NCBI RefSeq assembly: GCF_900113705.1
Contig: NZ_FOQI01000001.1
Span: 62,001 to 126,000 of the forward strand
Origin: Collimonas sp. OK307
GTDB lineage: Bacteria > Pseudomonadota > Gammaproteobacteria > Burkholderiales > Burkholderiaceae_D
DNA: 64,000 nucleotides
Reading direction: 5' to 3'
The position numbers and the translations under genes are program-made. The notes below the pieces were generated by a model. The model did no database searches, was not told where the DNA came from, and saw only the letters and a program-made list of their open reading frames with translations. Shown here in pieces: positions 1-8,557 of the stretch (the stretch's first letter is position 1; every line of letters starts with the position of its first letter).

Positions 1-1
1 T

Positions 2-841
2 GAACTGAATACGCCGCTTGCGGAGCGCATACATCAAATTGAACTGACTCTCGAGCGCCTGCGATGGACGCCGCTTCTGATGAGCAATCGCGTGATCGTG
101 GTTAACATCCCAGAGTTTGTCTTGCGTGCCTATGGAACCAGGGAGGGCGATCTCAGGATCAGCATGAATGTCATTGTCGGGAAGGCATTAAACAGGCAAA
201 CGCCGCTGATCGTCGAAAACATGCAGTATATTGAATTCAGTCCATACTGGAACATCCCGGCGTCGATCGCCAAGGCTGAAGTAGTGCCGCGCTTGCGGCG
301 CGATCCAGCTTATTTCGATCAGCAAGGCCTCGAATTCGTGAATAAAGCGGGACAGGTCATCGCTGATTTGTCCGCGGCAAATCTCGATGCGGCGATGCGA
401 GGAACAATACGGATCCGCCAGCGGCCCGGCCCGGCCAATGCGCTGGGCGATATCAAATTCATCTTTCCCAACAACGACGACATTTACCTGCATCACACTC
501 CCGCAGCCGCTCTATTCGAGCGTGAACGGCGTGATTTCAGTCATGGTTGTATTCGAGTGGAAGATCCCGTAGCGCTGGCAAAGTTCGTCTTGCAAGATCA
601 GTCGGAATGGACGGTGCAACGCATACGAAGCGCAATGGGCAGCGGAAAAACAGCTACTCTCCGGCTCAGGCATCCGTTGCCGGTCGTCATTGCATACGCT
701 ACCGTGATTGTGAAAAAGGATGGCAAAGTCTATTTTTTTAACGATATCTATGGCAACGATAAAGTACTCGATACAGCGTTAAGGAAAAAAGAGATGGCGA
801 GACGCAATGCGCGCGCGAATGCATGGAATCAGCCCAATTGA
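2..841 (+). CDS. L,D-transpeptidase, YcbB/LdtD type (5' partial)
   Basis: C-terminal catalytic part of a murein L,D-transpeptidase, which makes 3-3 peptide cross-links in the periplasm. The YkuD signature HGCIRV, with its catalytic Cys, lies near nt 546, after a conserved His in IYLHHTP. The reading frame is open from base 2 and encodes LERLRWTPL immediately before the first ATG at 80. That segment is typical of the region preceding the YkuD domain in YcbB-like proteins, so the gene starts outside the window and the ATG at 80 is internal. It ends in a basic Arg-rich tail. The family is usually about 500-600 aa, so roughly half is missing through the window edge rather than mutation. Confidence 0.9.
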   Translation, partial: ELNTPLAERIHQIELTLERLRWTPLLMSNRVIVVNIPEFVLRAYGTREGDLRISMNVIVGKALNRQTPLIVENMQYIEFSPYWNIPASIAKAEVVPRLRRDPAYFDQQGLEFVNKAGQVIADLSAANLDAAMRGTIRIRQRPGPANALGDIKFIFPNNDDIYLHHTPAAALFERERRDFSHGCIRVEDPVALAKFVLQDQSEWTVQRIRSAMGSGKTATLRLRHPLPVVIAYATVIVKKDGKVYFFNDIYGNDKVLDTALRKKEMARRNARANAWNQPN

Positions 842-1069
842 CTGATAGGGGGGCTATTTCGCTGAAGACAGCGGATCAGGCACATTGCCCTGCTTAGACA
901 CAGCGATTCCCATGGGGTAAACGGATCGGCCTGTTTTTGATTCAGGTCAAATTGTTCCCTGCTTGCTTCTATACCATTCGAGGTACTTTCCTCGGATGCT
1001 TGTCGGAAAGAGGAATTGCATCTTTTTCAAGTTTGCTTGTTTACTCAGTTGACATTCAGGACAGCGATT

Positions 1070-1516
1070 ATGTACACCAATATCTTGGTTCCAGTCGATG
1101 GCAGCGCGAATTCGGACTGCGCGGTAGCCGAAGCTGCAAAACTTGCTGCAATCTGTTCGGCGCATGTGGTTGATATGGCTGCCTACAGCAGCGGTTTCGA
1201 GCAAGCGGAAGTCTATATCAGCCAGATTCGACCTCTTGCGCTGACAGCAGCCGAAGAGTTGCTCGCCCGTGGACGAGCCACCTTGGAAGCGGCCAAAGTT
1301 GCGGGTGACACCGAGCTACGGGAAAACATCGGTGGACGCGTGGCCACCGTAATCGTTGAACGCGCAACGGCTTGGGGTGCCGACGTAATCGTGATGGGAA
1401 CACATGGCCGGCGCGGTCTGGAGCGATTGATGATGGGCAGCGATGCAGAACTGGTGGCTCGCACTTCGCCTATACCGGTGCTGCTTGTCAAATCCGCACA
1501 ACACTCTTCCGTTTAA
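1070..1516 (+). CDS. Universal stress protein (UspA family)
   Basis: 148-aa single-domain cytoplasmic Usp. It begins MYTNILVPVDGS, the usual first beta strand. The C-terminal half carries the ATP-binding signature as GTHGRRGLERLMMGSDAE followed by the closing strand IPVLLV, so an ATP-binding type is likely. The ATG at 1070 was chosen over an in-frame one at 1016 because the family starts at this position. The next gene begins 20 nt downstream on the same strand, so the two are probably co-transcribed. The stress role is family knowledge; nothing here identifies the inducing signal. Confidence 0.92.
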   Translation: MYTNILVPVDGSANSDCAVAEAAKLAAICSAHVVDMAAYSSGFEQAEVYISQIRPLALTAAEELLARGRATLEAAKVAGDTELRENIGGRVATVIVERATAWGADVIVMGTHGRRGLERLMMGSDAELVARTSPIPVLLVKSAQHSSV

Positions 1517-1535
1517 TATTTTCCAAGGACAGATC

Positions 1536-2036
1536 ATGAAAAAAGAACATTCGCCAGCCTATATATTCGGCACACACGATGCCGCCGAGAAGGCGATCCG
1601 ATCATTGGGCCAGGCCGGCTTTGATGTAAGGAAATTGTCGTTGCTCGGCAGGGGCTATCACAGTGAAGAGCATCCTGTCGGGTTTCGCACGGTGGGCGAA
1701 AGAATCAGGTCTTGGGGTGGGGTAGGGGCCTTGTTTGGTGGTGTGTGGGGCTTATTGCTGGCCCCGACCGTTTTTTTCTTCTTGCCGGGATTGGGTCTGA
1801 TGGCGACGGCCGGGCCTTTAGTATCTGCACTGGTGGGAGCATTTGAAGGTGCGCTGTTTGTGGGCGGTGCTTCAGCTTTGGGTGCTGCGTTAACCGATAT
1901 CGGCGTAACGGGGGATCGGGTGATCGAATATGAAACAGCCTTGAAGGTGGATAAATACTTGCTGATCGTGCACGGCAACGCCGATGAGATAGCTCAAGCC
2001 GCGTCTGTTTTGACTGACGTCGCGACTACAGCGTAA
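1536..2036 (+). CDS. Glycine-rich membrane protein, general-stress/DUF1269-like
   Basis: 166 aa. Residues about 1-45 form a soluble domain (YIFGTHDAAEKAIRSLGQAG) like the N-terminal domain of general stress protein 17M-type proteins. A central glycine- and alanine-rich hydrophobic stretch at about 60-125 could form two membrane passes or a hairpin, and a short soluble tail follows. The start at 1536 is preceded by AAGGA. It follows the Usp gene by 20 nt, and such proteins often sit beside Usp genes. The exact function is unknown; a small stress-linked membrane protein is the safest description. Confidence 0.75.
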   Translation: MKKEHSPAYIFGTHDAAEKAIRSLGQAGFDVRKLSLLGRGYHSEEHPVGFRTVGERIRSWGGVGALFGGVWGLLLAPTVFFFLPGLGLMATAGPLVSALVGAFEGALFVGGASALGAALTDIGVTGDRVIEYETALKVDKYLLIVHGNADEIAQAASVLTDVATTA

Positions 2037-2245
2037 CGCATGAAAATGTCAGAATTGATTGGACCGCATACCCCAATAACTCTTGGCTCTTGGTCTCCTA
2101 TGAAGACATCGGAAGCACCAGACAAGTGCTCCGAGACGCCGCCGCCGCACGCTCTGTCGGGCTGTGTCGCGCGTCTTCCGGATCATCAGCAATTTCATCG
2201 AAGTTTATCAAAAGTTAGTCCTATGTGAACGCACCATGAATAAAT

Positions 2246-2800
2246 TTACGACTTAAACGGCAGCATGCGTCGCAATGTCGTATCGCGCACCACATAGTGA
2301 TGGAACAGGCCCGCCGCAGCGTGCAAGCCTATCAGGTAGTAACCTATGGCGGCGCAGGTTTCATGCACCTCTTTTATTTGCGACGCCAACTCTTTGTTTT
2401 GACTGAGTAACGCGGGAAGATGCAGGCCGAAAAAGGGAATCGGCTTGCCGGCAGCGCTCAGCGTCAACCAGCCGAGGATTGGCATACCTGTCATCAAAGC
2501 GTACAGCGCGACATGCATGGCGCCGGCGAACAGCATTTGCCAGCGTGGCGGCGTCGGTTGAATCGGCGGCGGCGTACTAGAAAACCGCACCGCCAGGCGT
2601 AGCGCGACGATAGCCAGAATCGTCAGGCCAAGCATGTAATGCCACATCATCATGCCATTACGGCCATCGCTGCCTTTGGGGAAAATGCCGCGCAACTCCA
2701 TGGTTGCATAGATGGCAATGAGCAGCAGCAAGGTCAGCCAGTGAAGTCCTATGGCGAGCGAACTATATTTGTCGGCACCGTTGTTGTGTTTTACGTACAT
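2246..2800 (-). CDS. Cytochrome b561 (CybB-like)
   Basis: 184-aa integral membrane di-haem b cytochrome, typical length for the bacterial b561 family. Four hydrophobic segments are visible (about 15-35, 50-70, 90-112, 148-170). Likely haem-ligand histidines occur in LHWLTL near the N-terminus, MWHYMLG, MHVALYA and GLHAAAGLFHHYV. The family moves electrons between quinol and periplasmic acceptors, including superoxide. The gene stands alone between the stress pair and the bestrophin, read in the opposite direction. A region of about 290 nt without a gene lies between it and the bestrophin and holds a palindrome. Confidence 0.9.
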   Translation of the reverse strand: MYVKHNNGADKYSSLAIGLHWLTLLLLIAIYATMELRGIFPKGSDGRNGMMMWHYMLGLTILAIVALRLAVRFSSTPPPIQPTPPRWQMLFAGAMHVALYALMTGMPILGWLTLSAAGKPIPFFGLHLPALLSQNKELASQIKEVHETCAAIGYYLIGLHAAAGLFHHYVVRDTTLRRMLPFKS

Positions 2801-2987
2801 GGCAGGATGACCCCATTCCAGTTAAATGTATGTTGTTCAATATGATCTGGAAAACAGCAGAAACTGTCCGCGTCCCCAGACCTTATACCAGCCCAAAATT
2901 AGGGTTGGCTTAGGCGCGTAGGTTGGCGCGCGTCCAAGGTTGCGCTATCGCTTATGCCGGAAAAAATCAATCTAGATCGAGCATCTC

Positions 2988-3011
2988 CATAACGAGGTTC
3001 ACCTCGTTATG
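2988..3011. repeat. Perfect 11-bp inverted repeat upstream of bestrophin
   Basis: Arms CATAACGAGGT and ACCTCGTTATG are separated by 2 nt. It lies about 80 nt before the bestrophin start, between divergent genes. No T-run follows, so an operator is more likely than a terminator. No cognate regulator is adjacent. Confidence 0.6.
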
Positions 3012-3092
3012 CAATACCGAGCATTCCGAGGTAAAGTGCGAGAGCGCGATGGCTATCTCCAGCCGCGATATAACTTTAGGTATTGGACAGTT

Positions 3093-4011
3093 ATGATTGT
3101 AAGACCAATGCAAAGCTGGTTCCGTATGCTTTTTGTATGGAATGGATCAGTGCTGCAATCGATCATTCCTCAACTGATTGTCATCGGAATCTTGAGCAGC
3201 CTGGCGGTGCTGACGCATGGTGTCGTTTTTGGCGAAAAAATCCCGCTGAGTACGGTGCCATTCACGTTATTCGGTCTGACGCTGGCCATTTTCCTGGTAT
3301 TCCGAAACAATGCCAGCTATGCCCGGTTTACAGAGGCGCGGCTTCTGTGGGGAAACCTGTTGTTCTTCGCGCACGCTGATGTCGCAGATCCTGTGCTATC
3401 AGCCTGAGAGTGTCGATGAGGCGGAGCGGACTTACGTGGCGAATACGCTGATTGCTTTCATCTACGCACTAAAGCATCAATTGCGCAAGACAGATGCAAC
3501 CGACGATCTGATGCACCTTCTCGGAAAGAAACGGACGGATGATCTCAGGCACAAGCACTATAAACCCGTAGCGATTCTTAACGACATACGCAGCCGCCTG
3601 GCCGCCTCCAAGGGCTTGCCATCGGAATCCGATATGACCCGCTGGATGCTGGACACGCAAATCAACGAGCTAGAGAGAAGTGTCGGCGGCTGTGAGCGAA
3701 TTGTTTCAACACCTATCCCTTTTGCGTACAGTGTGTTACTGCATCGCACGGCATACGCCTATTGCATGCTGCTTCCGTTTGGGCTCGTTGACTCGATAGA
3801 AATTTTTACGCCGCTTATTTGCGTTTTCATCTCCTATACGCTGATCGCGCTGGAGGCGATTGCGAACGAAGTTGCCGAGCCGTTCAGCCTTGCGCCAAAC
3901 GCCCTGGCGCTCGACGCGATTACCCGAACAATTGAACGCTCCATCCTGGAGCTTTGTGGTCGTGAAATTCCGGCCGAAATCGCACCTGTGCGTCCATATC
4001 AATTTACCTAA
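3093..4011 (+). pseudogene. Bestrophin-like chloride channel (UPF0187), frameshifted
   Basis: The first half (ATG at 3093, MIVRPMQSWFRMLFVW) and the second half in the next frame together give a standard bacterial bestrophin of about 305 aa. The family signature FRNNASYARFTEARLLWGNL is intact. The frame then changes at about 3362-3380: the first frame runs into a stop at 3407, while the second continues as SRTLMSQILCYQPES. One extra base in the TTGTTCTTCGC stretch would explain this. The C-terminal transmembrane segments are otherwise well kept, so the mutation is recent or a sequencing error. The family forms pentameric inner-membrane anion channels. The DyP gene begins 28 nt after its stop. 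Confidence 0.85.
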
Positions 4012-4039
4012 AGATGAACAGAGACAGGATCAAATAAAT

Positions 4040-5002
4040 ATGCCTATTCCACAAACAATGCTTTCGGTAGTAGCGCGCGACGAGGTTCATTTACAGTTTA
4101 CGTTGAAAGAGGACGTCGACATCGGGCGTCTTTTCAAAGCGCTCGGCAAGCTCTGGGAGTCGGAAATAACCGGCATCGCAGATCCAACACTAAATCGACA
4201 TCATCAATTAACCGGGGGCACCGCAAATATTGTATTGGGATTTAAGCCGGAACTATGGCGAAAGGTTTATCCCGCGGACGTTCCGGACAATCTTCACTCT
4301 TTCGATAAGGATGTCGTAGCCGCCAACGGCATGATCGCCCCAGCTACCCAACTGGATCTTTGGATCTGGATCACGCAGTCAAACGCTGCAACACTCTATG
4401 ACAGCATGAGGAAAGCTGTGTCGTTGCTGAGCCCTTTTGCCGACCTTGCCAGCGAACAGATTTGCTTTCCGTATCACAATAACGTGACATTCGACGGTTT
4501 TGCGGATGGCGTTGCAAATCCTAACCCGTTTCGTGCCAACAGCGTGGCCATCATTCCTGACGGTGAAAAAGGCGAGGGCGGATCAACCGTGCTGCTCCAG
4601 AAATGGCGGATGGATGTTGAAAAATTAAAGAGCTTGTCTGTTCACGAGGCTGAAAACGTTTGGGGCAGGACCAAAGCTGGAAGTCACCAGCTATCGCCTT
4701 TGCCCGAAGATTCTCACGTCGGCAGGAATCAATTTAGAAGAAACGGCGAAGAAATCGATATTGTTCGCAGAAACGCCAATTACGGCAGTGCGAAAGACGC
4801 GGGAATCATGTTTGTCGGGTTTTGCAACGACATCACGGTCACGATGGGGATGCTTAAACAGATGTACGGCGTTGGCTCCGACGGAGTCTCCAAAACGGAC
4901 AGGCTGCTGGATTTTTCTACGCCACTTTCCTCAGCGATCTATTTTGTGCCCAGTTTGAATGCGTTGTCGAAAATGAATATTTCGCCTGCGGATCCGGACT
5001 AA
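4040..5002 (+). CDS. DyP-type peroxidase (YfeX-like)
   Basis: 320-aa haem peroxidase without a signal peptide. The family GxxDG motif appears as GFADGVANP at about residue 152; its Asp acts in peroxide cleavage. The proximal haem His is probably that in DSHVGRNQFRR near residue 226. The C-terminus ends with the usual segment (LLDFSTPLSSAIYFVPS). The start at 4040 was chosen over an in-frame ATG at 3860, which would overlap the bestrophin. Likely co-transcribed with the bestrophin remnant. The natural substrate is unknown; family members oxidise dyes and porphyrinogens. The stop codon overlaps the end of an antisense GST remnant. Confidence 0.93.
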   Translation: MPIPQTMLSVVARDEVHLQFTLKEDVDIGRLFKALGKLWESEITGIADPTLNRHHQLTGGTANIVLGFKPELWRKVYPADVPDNLHSFDKDVVAANGMIAPATQLDLWIWITQSNAATLYDSMRKAVSLLSPFADLASEQICFPYHNNVTFDGFADGVANPNPFRANSVAIIPDGEKGEGGSTVLLQKWRMDVEKLKSLSVHEAENVWGRTKAGSHQLSPLPEDSHVGRNQFRRNGEEIDIVRRNANYGSAKDAGIMFVGFCNDITVTMGMLKQMYGVGSDGVSKTDRLLDFSTPLSSAIYFVPSLNALSKMNISPADPD

Positions 5003-5166
5003 AAATGATAATTCTTGAACGGCCATAGCCGTTCCAGCTCAACCGTCGAGGCCACATCGCCAAGGTCGACCACATGGAGCTTAAACGGTGTGTCATTCTC
5101 GTAAAGCGCGATTATCACCTCCCAGCAGTATGAGGCGAACGGGTGGGCATAGAGGGTTAGCATCAT
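4999..5166 (-). pseudogene. Glutathione S-transferase N-terminal remnant
   Basis: Translated on the minus strand this gives MMLTLYAHPFASYCWEV, then ALYENDTPF and LERLWPF, ending at a TAG after 55 codons. This is the first part of the thioredoxin-like domain of a beta-class GST (HPFASYC contains the usual active-site region). The remaining roughly 150 residues are absent: the sequence runs directly into the 3' end of the DyP gene, with a 4-bp overlap. This looks like a gene truncated by deletion during assembly of the locus. Confidence 0.8.
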
Positions 5167-5267
5167 TCTACGGAACTCCCTTATATATGTTTGGTTATGA
5201 CAAATTCATATTACTCAAGTCGTGTCACCACGATAGATGGATTCTGGAGACGCTTACGCCGGGCATG

Positions 5268-5855
5268 CTATATGCCAACGCCAAAGGTACTGAAGTACCA
5301 GAATGCAGATGTAAGCCACAATCCCAGGAGAATGGAGAACAGCACACTTCCCGCGAGTGGCAGCACCCAGCCTCGAAAGCCGTTTGAACGGACAATGAGA
5401 ACCTTTGCGAGAACTGTCCCGTAGAGAAGCGACCCCAGCAATGAGTGAATGTAGGTGCGGCTATCATATGTCCCGAAGCCGAGCAGGAAGATGCAGTGGT
5501 AGGCCACTGGCAGTGTCAGCAGGATGGCTATGCGCCCCGACCAGCGATGCACCACATGGTAGAAGCGCCCCTTCGGCGGGAAGCGTAGCACTTCATAGAT
5601 ACACGACGCCGTCAGCAACTGCCCCAATGCCAGCAGCAATGCAGCCGTTATCAGCCATGCCTTCATATGCAGGGTGTCGCTGAAGAACAGGTGAAAAAAA
5701 GGGGTTTCGTAGGGCTGCCTGACGGTCTTGCTTGCCACAAAACCGACGGTGATTGCAACGAATGCGACCAGCACCAGAGGAAGTACAAGGATCACTCGAC
5801 TGAGAACGATTCGCCTGGCGGGGCCGGCATTATCGCTCATTGATCTGTTAAACAT
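5268..5855 (-). CDS. DUF6529-like integral membrane protein
   Basis: 195 aa with five hydrophobic segments (about 18-40, 66-86, 108-128, 134-152, 165-185). Histidines within or near the membrane (HVVHRW, YHCIFLLGF, YIHSLLG) give it a cytochrome b561-like appearance, so haem binding is possible. It is the last gene of a minus-strand series that includes a CuA cupredoxin, a metallophosphoesterase and cytochrome c, fitting a membrane electron-transfer role. The family assignment is by recollection of pattern; function is inferred. Confidence 0.65.
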   Translation of the reverse strand: MFNRSMSDNAGPARRIVLSRVILVLPLVLVAFVAITVGFVASKTVRQPYETPFFHLFFSDTLHMKAWLITAALLLALGQLLTASCIYEVLRFPPKGRFYHVVHRWSGRIAILLTLPVAYHCIFLLGFGTYDSRTYIHSLLGSLLYGTVLAKVLIVRSNGFRGWVLPLAGSVLFSILLGLWLTSAFWYFSTFGVGI

Positions 5856-5882
5856 GATCCACCCCTTATCTGATTTTCCGAC

Positions 5883-6581
5883 TCAGCTCTTGTCGCTAAA
5901 CCTGATCGACGCATGCGTGCCGTCGCAGAAAGGCTTGTTCTGCGACGCACCGCAGCGGCATAAGGTCACGCGATTCCGCACTTCGTATTCGAAACCGTCG
6001 CTCCCGATCAGCCGCACGCCACCACGCAACCATAGCGGCCCGGAGCAATCCTTGGCGGGGTCTTCGATCAAGCAGATGGAAGGTTCATACATCGGCTCGA
6101 TCGGTTTACCGGTCTGGTTGTCCCAAGCCACCAGCCGCCCCGACGGGCAGTCGCAGGCCTGACTGATGAAATGTTTGCTCGCTGAAGGGTTGTCCGTTGC
6201 GCTGACGAGATTCCACACCCCTCCACGCGGATCGCAAAAGCGCGCGAACGCGCACAAGCTATCGACGTCTGTCAATGACATCGTCGGACCTTGTATTACT
6301 TTGGCCTGATCGAGATACGGCTGGCGGCTCGCGGTTTCGGTGCCGTCAAAACCGGCTTTCGTATGCGTGCCATCGCAAAATGGCTTGTTCGCGCTGTGCC
6401 CGCAGCGACACAACGCGTATTGGCCCTGAGACGGATATTTCTGTTCCTGCTCCCACTTTACCGACTCGCCATCTTCGTTCGCGCCGATGATCTCCTTGCT
6501 TAGGGGGACCTGGCCCGAGACGATATACGGGCCGTTCTTCGAAATTTTAACTTTCGCGCCTACGGGTTTCTGCTGGTTCAT
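5883..6581 (-). CDS. Double CDGSH-type iron-sulfur protein
   Basis: 232 aa from the ATG at 6581, which is preceded by a strong GGAGG 9 nt upstream; a longer in-frame start at 6656 lacks this. Two CDGSH iron-sulfur motifs are present. The first is CRCGHSANKPFCDGTH, the second, near the C-terminus, is CRCGASQNKPFCDGTH. Each provides three Cys and one His for a [2Fe-2S] cluster. The middle holds further cysteines (LCAFARFCDP, QACDCPSG) that could bind another cluster. It is cytoplasmic and follows the CuA gene in the same direction. Redox sensing or electron transfer is likely; no partner is proven. Confidence 0.88.
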   Translation of the reverse strand: MNQQKPVGAKVKISKNGPYIVSGQVPLSKEIIGANEDGESVKWEQEQKYPSQGQYALCRCGHSANKPFCDGTHTKAGFDGTETASRQPYLDQAKVIQGPTMSLTDVDSLCAFARFCDPRGGVWNLVSATDNPSASKHFISQACDCPSGRLVAWDNQTGKPIEPMYEPSICLIEDPAKDCSGPLWLRGGVRLIGSDGFEYEVRNRVTLCRCGASQNKPFCDGTHASIRFSDKS

Positions 6582-6655
6582 CTGAGGCCTCCGATTGGGT
6601 AGGGTAGGTTGAATATCCGCACCGCATTGTTCCCCCCGCAAGAACAGAAAATGCA

Positions 6656-7045
6656 TCAGGCTATGACTGTTATTTTTCCACTCATTTCCTCATGGCCGCT
6701 GCCACAGAAATTGTCACATAAAAAATCGTATTCACCAGCCTTGTCAGGTGTCAGCCTGACAAGGGTGACCTTGCCTGGCGGCAGGTCAGCGCGGATATTC
6801 ATATCGGGTATCTTAAACCCATGCACGAAATCCACGGAGGTAAACTCCAGCACTACCGGCTCACCCATTTTCAGGACGATCTGGTTCGGCGTATAGACGA
6901 ATTTTTTGGCTTGAACTTTTATTACCCTTTTTTTCGCAACATTCTTTGTCTGCCCCCGGGCCTGGCCGTTAATGACCGCCCCCGACAGAACCGCCCCGAT
7001 GCCGTAGACGGCTCTTAAACATAGCTGCCTTCTTGAGTGATCCAT
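6656..7045 (-). CDS. Stand-alone CuA-type cupredoxin
   Basis: 129 aa with a Tat- or Sec-like N-terminal signal (SRRQLCLRAVYGIGAVLSG). The cupredoxin fold carries the binuclear CuA ligand set of cytochrome oxidase subunit II: His75, then Cys110-x3-Cys114-x3-His118-x2-Met121. No oxidase subunit I is nearby, so it may shuttle electrons between periplasmic partners such as the encoded cytochrome c. Its start lies 3 nt after the stop of the metallophosphoesterase, so they are co-transcribed. Confidence 0.88.
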   Translation of the reverse strand: MDHSRRQLCLRAVYGIGAVLSGAVINGQARGQTKNVAKKRVIKVQAKKFVYTPNQIVLKMGEPVVLEFTSVDFVHGFKIPDMNIRADLPPGKVTLVRLTPDKAGEYDFLCDNFCGSGHEEMSGKITVIA

Positions 7046-7048
7046 GGC

Positions 7049-7954
7049 TTACGTCCTTATCACAGGAAACTCAGTGAGTTTGTAATCGCTATCTTTGCGT
7101 TCAGCTTCCACCTCGCGAAAACCGAGTCCTTTATTCGGCGCAGCAGCATCCCACGGCAAGGGAGTGCGCTTATCTTGCGAGCCCGGCGCCGGCAACGGGA
7201 AAATGAGCGACTTGGCTGCGTGGTGCGCGATCTGTCCCGTCATGTGGTGATGTTCCTGGTGAATGTGGCCATAGAACACCGTTACATTGCTGTATGGCGT
7301 CAATAACGCAATCGCTTTGTCGCCATCGCGGGTGGCCCAATCCCATTTGGGTACCAGATCGAACAGGGGGCGATGGGTGAAGACAACAATCCGCGCATCT
7401 TTTGCTTGTTTGGCAAGATCGTTTTTAAGCCAATCCAGTTGAGCGTCGCCAATACTTGCGCCGGGATCGGACACGTTATCCAAAGCGATGAAATGCACAC
7501 CCTTATGATCGAACACGTAATTCGTCGGGCCAAAGTTTTCCTTGAACGCCGCGCCGTTATCGAGCGAAGCGTCATGCTCTCCCGGGATGAAACGCACCGT
7601 TTTCACTTTTAATCCGGCAGCAATCTCTTTGAACCCGGCCATACGCTGCCGACGTTCCTTCGGGTCGTCCGTCGTGTGGGTCAGATCCCCGGTAAAGATA
7701 ATGAAGTCCGGCTGCACTTCAAGCGCATTGACAGTTGCAACCGTCTTCTTGAATGTGTTGAGTGCGTCCGGATTGGCCGCACCGCTATACCCCCAATGAA
7801 CGTCGGACAACTGAACGAAATAGAAGTCGTCGTAAGCGGAAGCCGCCGCCGTTTTGTCGGTAGTTGCAGCATGTGTGTGGCCGTATAACCCGGAAATAAA
7901 TACCGCACCGCCGCCGACAGCGGTCAGTTTCATAAAACTTCTGCGATCAATCAT
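7049..7954 (-). CDS. Exported calcineurin-like metallophosphoesterase
   Basis: 301 aa. The N-terminus (MIDRRSFMKLTAVGGGAVF) is a Tat-type signal with AxA near residue 30. All metallophosphoesterase blocks are seen: LSDVHWG, FTGDLTH, PGEHDA (in place of GNHD), VFTHRPL and YGHIHQEHH. The change from GNHD to GEHD alters the usual active-site Asn, which is seen in some family members. It lies 79 nt downstream of cytochrome c and 3 nt upstream of the CuA gene. The substrate is unknown; a periplasmic phosphodiesterase or phosphatase is inferred. Confidence 0.9.
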   Translation of the reverse strand: MIDRRSFMKLTAVGGGAVFISGLYGHTHAATTDKTAAASAYDDFYFVQLSDVHWGYSGAANPDALNTFKKTVATVNALEVQPDFIIFTGDLTHTTDDPKERRQRMAGFKEIAAGLKVKTVRFIPGEHDASLDNGAAFKENFGPTNYVFDHKGVHFIALDNVSDPGASIGDAQLDWLKNDLAKQAKDARIVVFTHRPLFDLVPKWDWATRDGDKAIALLTPYSNVTVFYGHIHQEHHHMTGQIAHHAAKSLIFPLPAPGSQDKRTPLPWDAAAPNKGLGFREVEAERKDSDYKLTEFPVIRT

Positions 7955-8033
7955 GATTTTTCTCCTTGAGATGGTTGGAATAGCTGTAGGGCAGGCTGTT
8001 ACGGAACAAGCGTTTAACAGGTCGGTCGAGTGG

Positions 8034-8423
8034 TCATGGCTTATCTTCTCGTCCCGCCTCTTTCTTCAAATAGGCAATCAAGTCGGCGCGATCTTTTGCG
8101 TCGGGGACCATGAAACCCATTTTTTGCCCCGGGATCAGTTTCTCGGGATTTGACAACCATTTATCCAGCGTTTTGTCGGCCCAGACAATGTTGGAGGACT
8201 TCACCGCTGGTGAATATTGGTAATCGGCGCGACCACCGGCCTTCCTGCCAAACAATCCCTTGTGTGCAGGCCCAACGCCGTTATAGTCAATCGAGTGGCA
8301 GGACATGCACATGGTTTGGTAGAGCTGCTGACCGCGTATCGCATCGCCGGCAGCGGTTGCGATACCGCTGAAGCCCATAAGCACGACCAAGCCCAGGCCA
8401 AGGAATATGTGATCTTGTTTCAT
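8034..8423 (-). CDS. Class I c-type cytochrome
   Basis: 129 aa: signal peptide to about residue 25 (GIATAAGDA), then one CxxCH haem site at Cys39-Cys42-His43 (MCMSCHS), and a distal Met in PGQKMGF at about 102. Overall it resembles cytochrome c2/c550-like periplasmic carriers. It is the first gene after a promoter matching the sigma-factor motif and is followed by the phosphoesterase and CuA genes. It could donate to or accept from the CuA protein. Confidence 0.94.
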   Translation of the reverse strand: MKQDHIFLGLGLVVLMGFSGIATAAGDAIRGQQLYQTMCMSCHSIDYNGVGPAHKGLFGRKAGGRADYQYSPAVKSSNIVWADKTLDKWLSNPEKLIPGQKMGFMVPDAKDRADLIAYLKKEAGREDKP

Positions 8424-8489
8424 GTCGAAATCCTTTCGATTTGCAAGTTTGTTGGCGGCCGATCGATGTAATCCTTTCCTGTAAACGGT

Positions 8490-8518
8490 ATAACCCGGAC
8501 CGCGTGGAAAATATTCCC
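8490..8518 (-). promoter_or_regulatory. Predicted ECF-sigma promoter for the cytochrome c operon
   Basis: On the minus strand GGGAATATT (8518-8510) and GGTTAT (8495-8490) stand at the same spacing as at 10090-10062 and 11139-11111. The cytochrome c start is 67 nt downstream of the -10. Confidence 0.7.
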
Positions 8519-8527
8519 GTCAATCTC

Positions 8528-8557
8528 CATTTATTCCTATTTATTCCCATTTATTCC
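8528..8557 (-). repeat. Three tandem 10-bp repeats of GGAATAAAT(G/A)
   Basis: Minus-strand units GGAATAAATG, GGAATAAATA and GGAATAAATG begin inside the anti-sigma stop codon region. The next 10-bp unit differs, and the one after is GGAATATTTT, the -35 of the cytochrome c promoter. The elements therefore repeat once per helical turn upstream of that promoter. Confidence 0.85.

Noticed and set aside
2040-2228. 62-codon plus-strand ORF after the DUF1269-like gene
   Set aside because: Proline- and serine-rich, no ribosome site and no family features; likely chance.
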